From NCBI GenBank assembly GCA_024345305.1, contig BRON01000002.1:124001-188000 (forward strand): a stretch of DNA of 64,000 nucleotides, read 5' to 3'. A program made the position numbers and the translations under genes. This DNA is from Mrakia gelida. Its lineage: Eukaryota; Basidiomycota; Tremellomycetes; Cystofilobasidiales; Mrakiaceae. Shown here piece by piece: positions 45,701 to 53,545 of the stretch; position 1 is the first letter of the stretch; the number at the start of each line of letters is the position of its first letter. The notes under the pieces are model-generated. The model ran no database searches and was not told the DNA's origin. It was given only the letters and a program-made list of their open reading frames with translations.

Positions 45701-47077
45701 TGCCGCGAGTGCTACGTCTTCTCCTCCTGAGCCGACTCCCTTGAAGTCGCTCACGTCCAGCATGTAGAGGTTCTTCGACACCTCTTTTCCCTCCATGAAC
45801 AGCGATCCGTCTCGAAGGAACTGGCATCGCTTGTCGGTTTGGGTTGTCCCCTTGCTGGGGAACCTGGTCTCGACTCCTTTGTTACCGAGTTGACCGATAC
45901 TGATGAGGTTGCTGAACCCTGGGATGTGGTATACGTCGGAGATGGTGAAGGCCTTCCTTGATCCTTTCACGGTGGTCTGGAGGTGGATGGAGCCGATGCC
46001 GAGGATCTGAACGATTGATCCGTTGGCCGTCGTGACCGTTCCGTTGTGCGCCTTGTATGTTACGAAGCGTTCCCGGTCCCCGACGATGTGGTTTGATGCT
46101 CCACTATCGGCGATGTATCCATGCTTGGTTTGAGCGAAGAGCGCTTGGGCCGACGTCGCGATGTCGGATCCGGCTTGAAGACCGTAGTCTACGAGGTGCG
46201 CCTCTTCCCTATCCTTCCAGTTCCCCTTGTTCTCCTTCTTCCCCTTCCCGAACTTCCTTCCCTTTCCACCTTGTCCCTGCCCCGTGGGCTTTCCTCCATT
46301 CAACTCCCAGCACTCCGACTTGAAGTGTCCGACCTTGTTGCACTGATGGCACTTGGCGGTCCTCTTGTCGACTAGGAGGGCTGTTTCCTTCGACGATGAA
46401 GTGCCTGTCGGTTTGAGAGACTCGTGAGTCCTTACGTGGATGAGGAGGGATGTGGCGACGGCGGTTGGGTTGAGTTCTTGTTTTGATTCTTGCGCCTGGA
46501 GCGTTTGGTGTTGAATGAATTGTTCGAGTGATGCAGGTAATCCACTGAGGAAGAACATTGTGCTCATCCTGTCTGGGATGTTGAGGCCGAGAGCTGACAT
46601 GTCGTCGATGATCCTTTGGAATTCGTCGATGTACTCCTGTACTGGTTCTCCCTCCTCCATCTTGAGGTCCCTCATCCTTCGGATGGCCATGACCTCTCCC
46701 GCTCCTCCTTCCACCTTGTGAGTCTTCCTCAGAAGATCCCATGCCTCCTTTGCGTGTTTGCAGTTCCGGATCCGAGGTAGTTCTCGGTCGCTGACCGCCA
46801 TTTGAATCCTGTGGAGCGCGAACTCGTCCATATGGTCCCATTCTTCGATGTCCTTGACGTTGTTCTGCTGCTTCACGACCTCTTGTCCGGTGGTGTCCTT
46901 TTCCATAATTTCCGGGGTGAGGTTGGGCCTGGTTTTCGTACCGAGGACGACGGGCTTGATTCCTGCTTCTCCAAAGGCGATCTCCATCCTTACTGACCAC
47001 GTCTCGTAGTTGGTACCATCGAGAGCGGTGAGCTTGAACAGCTTGTGATCTAGCTTCTTGGAGTAGTTGCTTGACAT
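42770..47077 (-). CDS. Copia gag-pol polyprotein, intact
   Basis: A single 1435-codon ORF. Residues 1-230 are a Gag-like UBN2/DUF4219-type region (LDGTNYETWSVRME). A CCHC zinc knuckle is at 243-256 (CHQCNKVGHFKSEC). The aspartic protease has DSG at 324-326. The pre-integrase HHCC region reads LHRRLGHAS...CVPCVEGK. The integrase core has HTDLAGP, SDNGGEY and the Glu of QQNGKAERG (DDE triad). Reverse transcriptase starts near RWVYALKKG and has YVDD at 1095-1098. RNase H has WTDSDYAGD, SLEAEYIAL and VDNQGAIE. All catalytic residues are present. Gag and Pol are in one frame without a visible frameshift site, as in many fungal and plant copia elements, so Gag excess would need a splicing or processing mechanism. 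The start is the first ATG after the 5' LTR (47077). Confidence 0.97.
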   Translation of the reverse strand: MSSNYSKKLDHKLFKLTALDGTNYETWSVRMEIAFGEAGIKPVVLGTKTRPNLTPEIMEKDTTGQEVVKQQNNVKDIEEWDHMDEFALHRIQMAVSDRELPRIRNCKHAKEAWDLLRKTHKVEGGAGEVMAIRRMRDLKMEEGEPVQEYIDEFQRIIDDMSALGLNIPDRMSTMFFLSGLPASLEQFIQHQTLQAQESKQELNPTAVATSLLIHVRTHESLKPTGTSSSKETALLVDKRTAKCHQCNKVGHFKSECWELNGGKPTGQGQGGKGRKFGKGKKENKGNWKDREEAHLVDYGLQAGSDIATSAQALFAQTKHGYIADSGASNHIVGDRERFVTYKAHNGTVTTANGSIVQILGIGSIHLQTTVKGSRKAFTISDVYHIPGFSNLISIGQLGNKGVETRFPSKGTTQTDKRCQFLRDGSLFMEGKEVSKNLYMLDVSDFKGVGSGGEDVALAATGVDKIEVLHRRLGHASISAMEELSRQKLLPTFTKKDIIGFKERICVPCVEGKQHRTPFPTSTTKTTSPLELVHTDLAGPMPIASAQGMRYMMTIWDDFSNYHWSFALKRKSETLATFITWRKREEKRTNHVVKRIRSDNGGEYTSKDYEFYLRDEGITKETTIPRTPQQNGKAERGMRTIEEKITCALRDARDLDGSYWAEAMNYATYTINRIPSSSVNSQTPYQAYYKRKPDLTAMRTFGAIAYALNLQKIKHQPKSIKCIFLGYGDLNGKKAYRLQVHGDPKRSILHSRDVIFDETRGVHQTVELPGMGQAGIKEDHKEEEEEEKELEEDKGEEQHLLKSNQQDPVRETEARKPNPSRVKHSYTYEPIIDEPAVDLSGSYGRGQRNKKPFTGTGDSARFVQTDYDITDFISEDFAGHAQATQPKLEDLPPPSVPNTYGEAMASEHAYFWREAMDEEMESMEGNGVFELTELPSGSKTVRGRWVYALKKGADGRITRFKARWVAKGFSQQEGVDYVETYAPVSKLNSLRIVLAITASEDLDLVQGDFKTAFLTADLVETVFMEQPTGYEQKGADKKKLVAHLLKALYGLKQSPLAFYNHSSKFFQTQLNLHPLEADPCIYIGHRKGRRIMLVQYVDDFVAAGDKEDLEWVMTEIQKEFKIDDRGDLNPGTILGIDVTRDRKAGTMDLSQKRYVQTVLERFNMVGAKPNKVPMDDFRQLSVQSEDSGSEKLDGVPYLEAVGSLMYLQVCTRPDIAFAVGVLSRFSSDPRRVHWGAVKKVMRYLQGSADTSLQLGGHSDAPIAELWTDSDYAGDTESRRSTTGLVVKVFGSTVIWASRRQKAISLSSLEAEYIALSAGCRSLRWVAKILAELGYDTGSIPVNVDNQGAIETTKNGTHSEKTKHIDVAYKYGREAQQRGFIKLNYCPTEDMQADILTKALGVEKLERFKKSLNIQKETSRVDQKTSGDMDGNPQRGK

Positions 47078-47098
47078 GACGAAGGATTGTTGCTTAGC

Positions 47099-47126
47099 GG
47101 GTGGTGGCGAACTGGTGCTGATAACG
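47099..47126 (-). other. Candidate primer-binding site region
   Basis: Immediately inside the 5' LTR the minus strand reads CGTTATCAGCACCAG. The TATCAG core resembles the initiator-Met tRNA-type site of copia elements, but the match beyond it is poor; an internal tRNA fragment could be the primer. Confidence 0.35.
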
Positions 47127-47353
47127 TGTTGTTGGGTCGTCCACTTGAGATTAGGGATGTCTGCAGGATGTGGTTCAAAGCTTGTTGTATAAAGCTAGCT
47201 ACTCGAAAGGTTTATATACTATGGAAATGGTCACGTGATCTGAAGGTAGCTTACAAAGTTGTTTACGAAGAATGGTTACTAACAAGGGGACTGAACGAGA
47301 CGCGTTACTAAGCTACTACGTAAGATCTCTCTGCGAGTCGCCACCTTCCAACA
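47127..47353 (-). repeat. 5' LTR of the copia element
   Basis: 227 bp, identical to the other LTR along its whole length by direct comparison. It contains TTTATATACTATGG-type AT-rich sequence when read on the plus strand, and on the minus strand a TATAAA-like segment that could act as the element promoter. It supplies the stop codon (47279) that truncates the host reading frame. Confidence 0.95.
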
Positions 47354-47358
47354 GTTGG
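47354..47358 (+). repeat. Target-site duplication GTTGG (right copy)
   Basis: Identical to 42508-42512. Five bases is the usual target duplication length for copia integrases. Confidence 0.95.
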
Positions 47359-49060
47359 CGCGTTGCGAGAGCGGGGAGGAGGAAGGATCGGTTGTTGTTG
47401 TGACTTCGTGTTTCCCGAGTGTTGAGAGGGTCGGAGGGAGGGTTGAGGAGGAGGAGGTGGTGTTGGTTGTTGCTTGGGAGCGCTGTGGAGCCGCGAACGA
47501 GTGAGAAGGGAAAGAGTTAGCGTTTGAGGAGAGTAGAGCGAGCGAAAGGAGGCGGAGAGAAAACAAAACCCACGCGACGCACCTTCGATCCTTTCTCCAC
47601 ATCGTCCTCGACCGATTTCGACACACCCGAGGAGGAGGAGGTGTCCTTTCCTCCCTTCTTCCTGACGATTCCAGCGATTCGAGCGACGAGGGTCGAGTCC
47701 TGGGTGGAGGTTCCTTCTTCGCTGGAGGAGGAGAACTCGGCGGCTCGAACGGGATTTTGGATGGCGTTGCGTTGCATTTCGAGGGGGCGGCAGATGGAGA
47801 GGAGGGCGGTGATGGTGTAGATTTTACTGTGGAAATTGCAGGTAAGAGATCGAGGCAGATGTCAGCTCCTCGTTGGAGAAGATCGAAAGAGGAGGAACGA
47901 AACGACGCGACGCACTGGAGGATGAAGAGACCGACGACTCCGAGGGTGTAGTTCGTTGCGGAGAGATAGACTCCGCAGATCGTGAGCTGGAGTCTGGAAA
48001 AGGGAAGAGAGCAAGAGGTGGTCAGACCATCGCCGCGTTGAGAAGAGACGAGAGATGAACGCACATCGCCAGAACCAGACCGTTCGAGACGAGGATAGTC
48101 GTTAAGGAGTCGATCATCTTGTTCGTCCCACCAAATCCGATCTCTCCGCTACTTGACTTCCTAAGTTCCCATGTGAGCGTTCCAGCGAGGAGAAGGTCGG
48201 TGAACTGCGAGAGGAACGAGGACGAGAGTCAGACTTCAGATTTTGACGCGTCGTCGAAGCGCGAGAAGAGAAGAGAACGAACAGCAGAGGTGCAGAGGTT
48301 GACCGAGAGCATGATGGCATACCAGTCGATGATTCCTTCTGGGATAGTCGCATCAGACCATTGCTTGGCCTGGAGGAAGAGAGCGATAACGGCGCCGGAA
48401 CCACTGAAGTCGAGATCAAGATAAAAAACGCACGTCGCCAGTCAGTCCTTGCCTGCGCCTTCGCCTTTACATCCTCAGACCACGACGTCTTCTCTTCTCC
48501 ACAGTCTGAAATATACTGACCTGATGAAAGCTCCAGCGATGCCGAGTCCGAGAACCGAACCGAAAACGATTCGCCAACGTCGCGTCCAGAACTCTACAGA
48601 CTTTGCGAACTCGAGGCACTTCCTAGCGAGGAGGATATGAGGGATGGCCATGAGGAAGATACCCTGGGAAGTGAGAGATATCACAGGTAGGAAGGAAGAA
48701 GGATGGAGATGTCAGCGAGATGCAGCAAAGAGTACGACGGAGGGAAGCGAGGCAAGACAGCACCGAGGACCGACGAAACTTACAGAGAAGTGGCCCACGA
48801 AGACGACAGAAGCGGTTCCAGCCCATCTCAACCATTCCAAGTTTTCTATCTCATGGGGAACGAGACGAGAAGAGACGGTTTGAAGTTTGAAAGTCAGCAA
48901 AATCGACCAAGAGCTTAAGTCGAAGGCCAAGGGCCGAGAAGAGAGACACTCGCGCACCTGTCCTTTCCATGATCTCGATGATCCCTATTTGATTCGTAGC
49001 AGTTTGCCAGATGTTCAAGAGAAGAAGGACCTTTGAAAGTAGAGAGGTACAAAAGGGGAA

Positions 49061-49062
<2 letters not shown>

Positions 49063-49092
<30 letters not shown>
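49063..49092 (+). repeat. Poly(G) homopolymer of 30 bases
   Basis: An uninterrupted run of about 30 G on the plus strand. On the coding (minus) strand it is poly(C) within an intron of the DUF6534-like gene, a few tens of bases before the acceptor CTTTCAAAG. Exact length may be an assembly estimate. Confidence 0.9.
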
Positions 49093-49093
<1 letters not shown>

Positions 49094-49422
49094 GGGGTGA
49101 GCTCGAGAGAGGGACGAGGTGAACGCGCGGAAGCGGGGAGCCGAAAAAGCTCACCAGAACCGTACAAGAAACGACGCGAGAGTGATTCGGGAAGTCTCTC
49201 CAGTACGAGACGCACTGAACCTGGGGAAGAGCAAGCAAAAATAGTAAGAGGAGAGTATGGGGGAGAGGGAAGAAGAGAGGAAAGACGAACCGTCACGACC
49301 CCCATCAACAAGCTGTCGAGCAGGACTCCGACGAGCATGTTCTTGAGAAGGGCTGCAGGAGACTGAGGGAGGTCACCCGAGAGGGTAGGTGCTCTTCTGG
49401 CTATGGATTCGAGAGCGGGCAT

Positions 49423-50425
49423 TCTGGGGGAGGAAGGGGAAGAACAGAGGGAGGAGAGCGGGACGCTGAACGGCGAGATGGACGATAGGATTTGCTAGGA
49501 TAGGGTCGAAGGAAGGGAAGTTTGGTTCGTCGAAGGTGGGTGTTGGAAGGAAGCTAGCGACAGAAGGGCCTCGAACAAGGAAGGCTTCAGGCACAAGAAG
49601 TGAGCACTGATAGGTCTCGGAACGGGTTCGCTCGATCTTTCGATCCTTGCTTTTCGCCCGCCGACGCCGACCTCTATACCTCCTGAGTGCAAGGAACCGA
49701 CCTCGGCTCTGTACGCATTCTGAGCTGTACGAGAAGATTTACTTCTTGGTCTCCGAGCTCCGAGTCTCCCTCAGTCTCTCGAGGAAAAGCAAGAGACGCG
49801 ATAGTCGCGTCGGCTGGCCTCCGATCGCTCGCCTTTTCCCCACGCGCTTCCGAGAGACAGTGGATATTCCTATAGCTCGTCCGGGCTCGTCCCAGTCTTT
49901 CCTCGACGCGTCTCCGTGTTGTTCGGAATCCTGAGCGCGCTGTGAGAGAACTCTCCAGCAAGGGGAGCGAAACGCGAAGGAGGAGAAGGTGGCGGCACGT
50001 CCGGGGAGGGGGAAGGGGATGGGAGAGCACGGCCCTCTGAACGAACGCGTTCAAAATCTTCTCCTCCATTCGAGATGGTGAGAAATTTTCACGGCTGATT
50101 CTCCCGACAGCGAGCTGCTCGAGATCACCTCTTTTTTCCATCCTTGTTCTCTTCTTTGATGCCAAACTCAAGCCACCAAAAGGAGGAGAGAGGAGAATGA
50201 AAGGGAGGGACGTGACCTCCTCGCGCTCCCTCCTCCTCCCTCCCTCCCTCTCTTTCTCCCTCAACCATCACTCGACTTTCCCTCTCCTCAAACCTTCGTA
50301 CTCTCTTCTCGACTCTTCTCCTTCCCCAGCTCCACCCCCTCACGCTCTTTACAGACCACCCACACTCGTTCACTCGACCCAGCTTCAACTCCTCCCTTCA
50401 AGCTCACCCACCTCTGAAAGTCACC
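49423..50425. promoter_or_regulatory. Divergent intergenic region of about 1 kb
   Basis: The longest gap in the window, between the DUF6534-like gene (-) and the KRE9-like gene (+). The right end (50200-50425) is strongly CT-rich with CTCCCT runs and a TCACCATG start context. A long minus-strand ORF here (49674-50264) is Arg/Ser-rich without any family resemblance and was not accepted. Confidence 0.4.
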
Positions 50426-51682
50426 ATGCTCGCCGCTCTCTCCCTCCTCGCCCTTCTGCCTTCTGCTCTCGCGACCATCTACGTCACCCAGCCCACCCCT
50501 TCGCTTCCCTGTGTCGTACGTCCCAATTATCCTACTTCTCCTCGCCCAGGAGGCTCGTTCCCTTTGATGTAGCGAGCTCATGTGTTGTTTCCCCTTCCCT
50601 CCTCGCTCACCTTGCTTCCTTCCTTCTCGTCGACAGGGAGGAAGCCCTTGCACCATCATCTGGGCTGAGGATACCAATGCGCCCACTCTCTCTACTATCG
50701 GTCTCGCCTCCGTTGGTCTTTGGGTCGGCTCGCAGATTTCTCAGGTAAGCAAGGTCGTCTTTGTTCGCGCTTCGACCGTCCTCGATTCCTCCGCGCTGAC
50801 CTCGTCGCTTCCTTCCTTCCTTCCCTCCCTCAGGTCCAGCTTCAGGTTCTCTCCCCTTCCGTAGAGGTCGCCAAGACCGGACAGCTCATCGCCACTATTG
50901 ACCCCTCCGTTGGATCCAACATGGTGAGTGAAAAATGCCCGCCAAGAATAGGAAGAGACGGAGGAGGTTCGACGGACGTGCTTGCCCTCTCCCTTCCCTC
51001 TCCCCTGGCTGACTCTATTTTCCCTTCCTCGTCTTCCCAGGACCAATACTTCCTTCGATTCACTGCTCTCACCTACGTCGATCTTTCGTCCCAGTACGGA
51101 GCTCTCTACAGCAGTTTCTCGTCCAAGTTCACCCTCAGCTCCATGACCGTGAGTCAAGTCGCTTCCTCGAGCTCTCGCGTCGTCTCCACCTCGCTGACCG
51201 CTTTCCCTATCCGTCCGACTCTTCTGTCCATCAGGGAACCTTCAACTCGTCCACCCAAGCTCTCATCGACGCCGGAAAGGCTGTTCGTCCTTCTTCTCGT
51301 GTGCTCGCTCTGGATCCTCGTCGCTGACCTGGTTCGCTCGTTTCCTTTCCTTCCATCAGGGAGAGACCGCCGCCGTTGTCTCCACCACCGCCGTCGTCGC
51401 CAGCTCTACTGCCGCCAAGACCAGCGCCGTCGCCGCTAAGTCCTCCGCCGTCTCTGCTGCTGCCTCGGGATCCATCAAGGCCGTTCGTTCACTTCTCCTC
51501 GACCTGAACGCGCGTTCGAATCCTCCTAGCTGACTCCCTCCCTCTTCTTCCTTCCTCTCTGGCAGGCTGCCGCTTCCGCTTCCGCTGTTGGAGCTTCGTC
51601 GGGTGCTTCGACCTCTGCGTCCCTCTCCTCCGCTCTCATCATCGGAGGAGCTGTTCTCAGCCTCGTCGTTCTCGTCGTCTAG
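50426..51682 (+). CDS. KRE9/KNH1-like Ser-rich GPI-anchored cell-surface protein
   Basis: About seven short exons. A signal peptide (MLAALSLLALLPSALA) is followed by YVTQPTPSLPCVGGSPCTIIW, VGLWVGSQISQVQLQVLSPS and SSKFTLSS, resembling the Kre9/Knh1 N-terminal domain widespread in basidiomycete wall proteins. Next comes a Ser/Ala/Thr-rich stem (AKTSAVAAKSSAVSAAAS), and the end is a hydrophobic helix (LIIGGAVLSLVVLVV) directly before TAG at 51680-51682, a GPI-anchor signal pattern. It is expected at the plasma membrane or wall; in yeast the domain is linked to beta-1,6-glucan assembly, which is only family knowledge here. The start has a CACCATG context. Two Cys flank the intron-1 junction and may pair. 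Confidence 0.75.
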
Positions 51683-51975
51683 TTTCGATCTCCCCTTTCG
51701 TTTCGCTCTTCGCTCTACCTTTTTTGCTTCGACCTCATCTCTTTTAACCCCGTATTTCCTACCCCTCCTCCCCCTGACCTTAGACACTACCTTCTCGCTT
51801 GATGCGAGGACTATGCGACTTTCTTCGATACGAGCTCTCCTTCGCGACGAAACGAAGTGATGACGCTTGACGGGAGGTCGAAGCTCGCTGCTCCCAACCC
51901 TCACCCTCTGCCTTTCTTGGAAGTCGCTCCCCTCAGTATCTACACCCTCAGCTACCAGGAAATCCTCTCGAAACG

Positions 51976-53286
51976 ATGGAAGAGAAAACGTCCGTCATTC
52001 TGCACGACAGACAGCTGGTGGGAGCCAACGGAGGTGAGCTTCAACCCTCCTCCCTGACCCTCTCGCTCGTCCTTCCTTCCCTCTCGAGCTCACTCCCCTT
52101 CCCTCTCGCATAGGCCTCACCGTCTTTTATCAACTTCGCTCGTATACGCTCTCCATCGATCTCAGTCACAACGATCTCTTTGGACCTGACGGCCTCAAGG
52201 TTCTGCTCGAAGGACTGGTCGATCTGAACGACGTCAACGGGAAGGGCAAAGGCTCAGAACCCAAGCTCAGATCTCTCAAACTCACAGACTGTGGACTAGG
52301 TTTCGCTGACGGAGACGGTATGTTGCATCGAACATCCTTTCCTCGACGAGGCTTCCAGGAGGTGCTTCGTCCGACTCAAGCTCACACCTCCCTCCCTTCC
52401 CTCCTCGTCCCCTCCCTCGTCAGATCGATCCCTCAACCTCCTCGCCCTTTACCTCCCTCACCTCCCGAACCTCCTCACTCTCGACCTAACCAACAACTCC
52501 CTCACCCATCTTCCTCCCACCTTCAATACCTCTCTCCTCGCCCACCCAACCCTCACCACCCTCATCCTCTCCGCCAACACGCTCGGTCTCCCCCCTCCCC
52601 ACTCCCCTTCCTCTGCACCACCAGCGATCCACTCGCTCCTTAACGCGCTCCTTTCCTCTCCCCCCACCTCATCCCTCAGATCCCTCCACCTAAACCTAAC
52701 CTCCCTCTCCTCCCTCACCTCCCCTCTCCTCCTCCAACTCCTCCAACCTCATCACGGGATGCTCGACCTTCGCTTAAACGCCAACGCTCTCGCACCCCTC
52801 AAGGACCTCTCTCCCTTAGTAGACACCCTCAGGGGGGTCAAGGGGAATCGGTTTTTGCAGAATCTGGAAATCTACGGCTGTTTCGACGAGGACGACTTGT
52901 TCCAGAGTACGGAGAAGTCGAAGGAGTTGGTGGAGGAGTTGGCGCCGTATCTGGCGAGGAACAGGAGGTTGTTGCAGGGGACGAGGGAGGCGGCGAGGGA
53001 GGTGGTTAGGTTGGGGAGGGTGATGATGCTGGCGAGCAGTAGGGGGGGCGTGGTGGAGGGAGGAGGGGAGGAGACGCGTCGAGGAGGAAAGTCGTTCCCG
53101 ATTCTGGAGCTTCCGACGGAGTTGATGCAGCCGATTTTCAGTCAGCTTTACCCGGGCGCGCTGAGCCAGAAGCAGGTCGCGGGGCTTCTGGGGTGGGTGG
53201 GGGAGAGGGAGAGTTTGGAGAAGGGGTCGGATGGGGAGGGGGTGTTGAAGGAGGTGGGGTGTTGGTGGTGGGAGGGTGGGAGTTGA
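51976..53286 (+). CDS. Leucine-rich repeat (RNI-like) protein
   Basis: Exons: 51976 to about 52033; then from the acceptor near 52112 to about 52319; then from about 52423 to the TGA at 53284-53286. LRR units are clear: TLSIDLSHNDLFGPDGLKVL, LRSLKLTDCGLG, LLTLDLTNNSLTHLP, LTTLILSANTLGLP, SLRSLHLNLTSLSSL and MLDLRLNANALAPL. The pattern LxxLxLxxNxL(G)xxG is of RNI/RanGAP type. The C-terminal part (IYGCFDEDDLFQ, ILELPTELMQPIFSQLYPG) contains an F-box-like ELPTELMQPIF segment at an unusual C-terminal position. It probably acts as an interaction scaffold. Start choice is moderate: an in-frame ATG in a weak context, selected because the next intron phase fits (GGA G|GC CTC). Confidence 0.7.
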
Positions 53287-53545
53287 TCTTGGTTAGATAT
53301 CTTCGGTACATGTTCGATTTACGATCTTAACGCTTCCCGGTGCGGAGCTCGAGACTGGAAAGGGAAGCTGATGAGGTCGCGACGCGTGAAGTCGAGCTCG
53401 TTCGTTCCGCTCTTCGTTCTTCCATTCTTTCTCGCTCGACCAGGTTCGATTAAAACTCCTCCATCATCAAAATCGAGAAAGCATCTCTCAAAGAGAGATC
53501 TCGCACTAAACTACCCATCCCCAAACAACTAGGTCGAGTCGAAGT

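Larger units (their letters stand above)
42513..47353 (-). mobile_element. Complete Ty1/copia LTR retrotransposon
   Basis: A 4841-bp element on the minus strand: 227-bp LTRs at both ends, identical by eye, each with TGTTG...CAACA termini, enclosing one long gag-pol ORF and flanked by a GTTGG target duplication. The domain order integrase before reverse transcriptase makes it copia (Pseudoviridae-type). No stop or frameshift interrupts the 1435 codons, so it looks recently inserted and potentially autonomous. It lies within the final coding exon of a host membrane-protein gene and in the same orientation. Confidence 0.97.
42346..49422 (-). pseudogene. DUF6534-like seven-helix membrane protein gene interrupted by a copia element
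   Basis: Host gene of about ten exons on the minus strand, starting at ATG 49422 (MPALESIARRAPTLS). Hydrophobic helices follow: LKNMLVGVLLDSLLMGVVT, VLLLLNIWQTATNQIG, WAGTASVVFVGHFSV, GIFLMAIPHILLARK, IVFGSVLGLGIAGAFI, IIDWYAIMLSVNLCTS, TDLLLAGTLTWEL...STTILVSNGLVLA-type and ICGVYLSATNYTLGVVGLF. This is the seven-helix layout with a trailing cytosolic tail of basidiomycete DUF6534 proteins. The last exon is split: it runs to 47354 (ending QRAN), and its continuation (LPLTAERYG...GTGKKRSD, TGA 42348-42346) lies beyond the retrotransposon. Removing the element plus one GTTGG copy leaves the frame open. As it stands the product would lose 53 C-terminal residues and gain 24 LTR-encoded ones before a stop at 47279. 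All transmembrane helices would remain, so partial function is possible. Confidence 0.75.

Noticed and set aside
44580..45827. 415-codon minus-strand ORF overlapping the integrase region of the copia polyprotein
   Set aside because: Same strand, different frame from the clearly conserved integrase/RT frame; Arg/Gly-rich shadow with no domain.
46209..47000. 263-codon minus-strand ORF overlapping copia Gag
   Set aside because: Out-of-frame shadow of Gag; no motif and no start context.
49674..50264. 196-codon minus-strand ORF in the 1-kb intergenic region
   Set aside because: Arg/Ser/Glu-rich, no family pattern, no introns in a genome where most genes have them; overlaps the promoter side of both neighbours.
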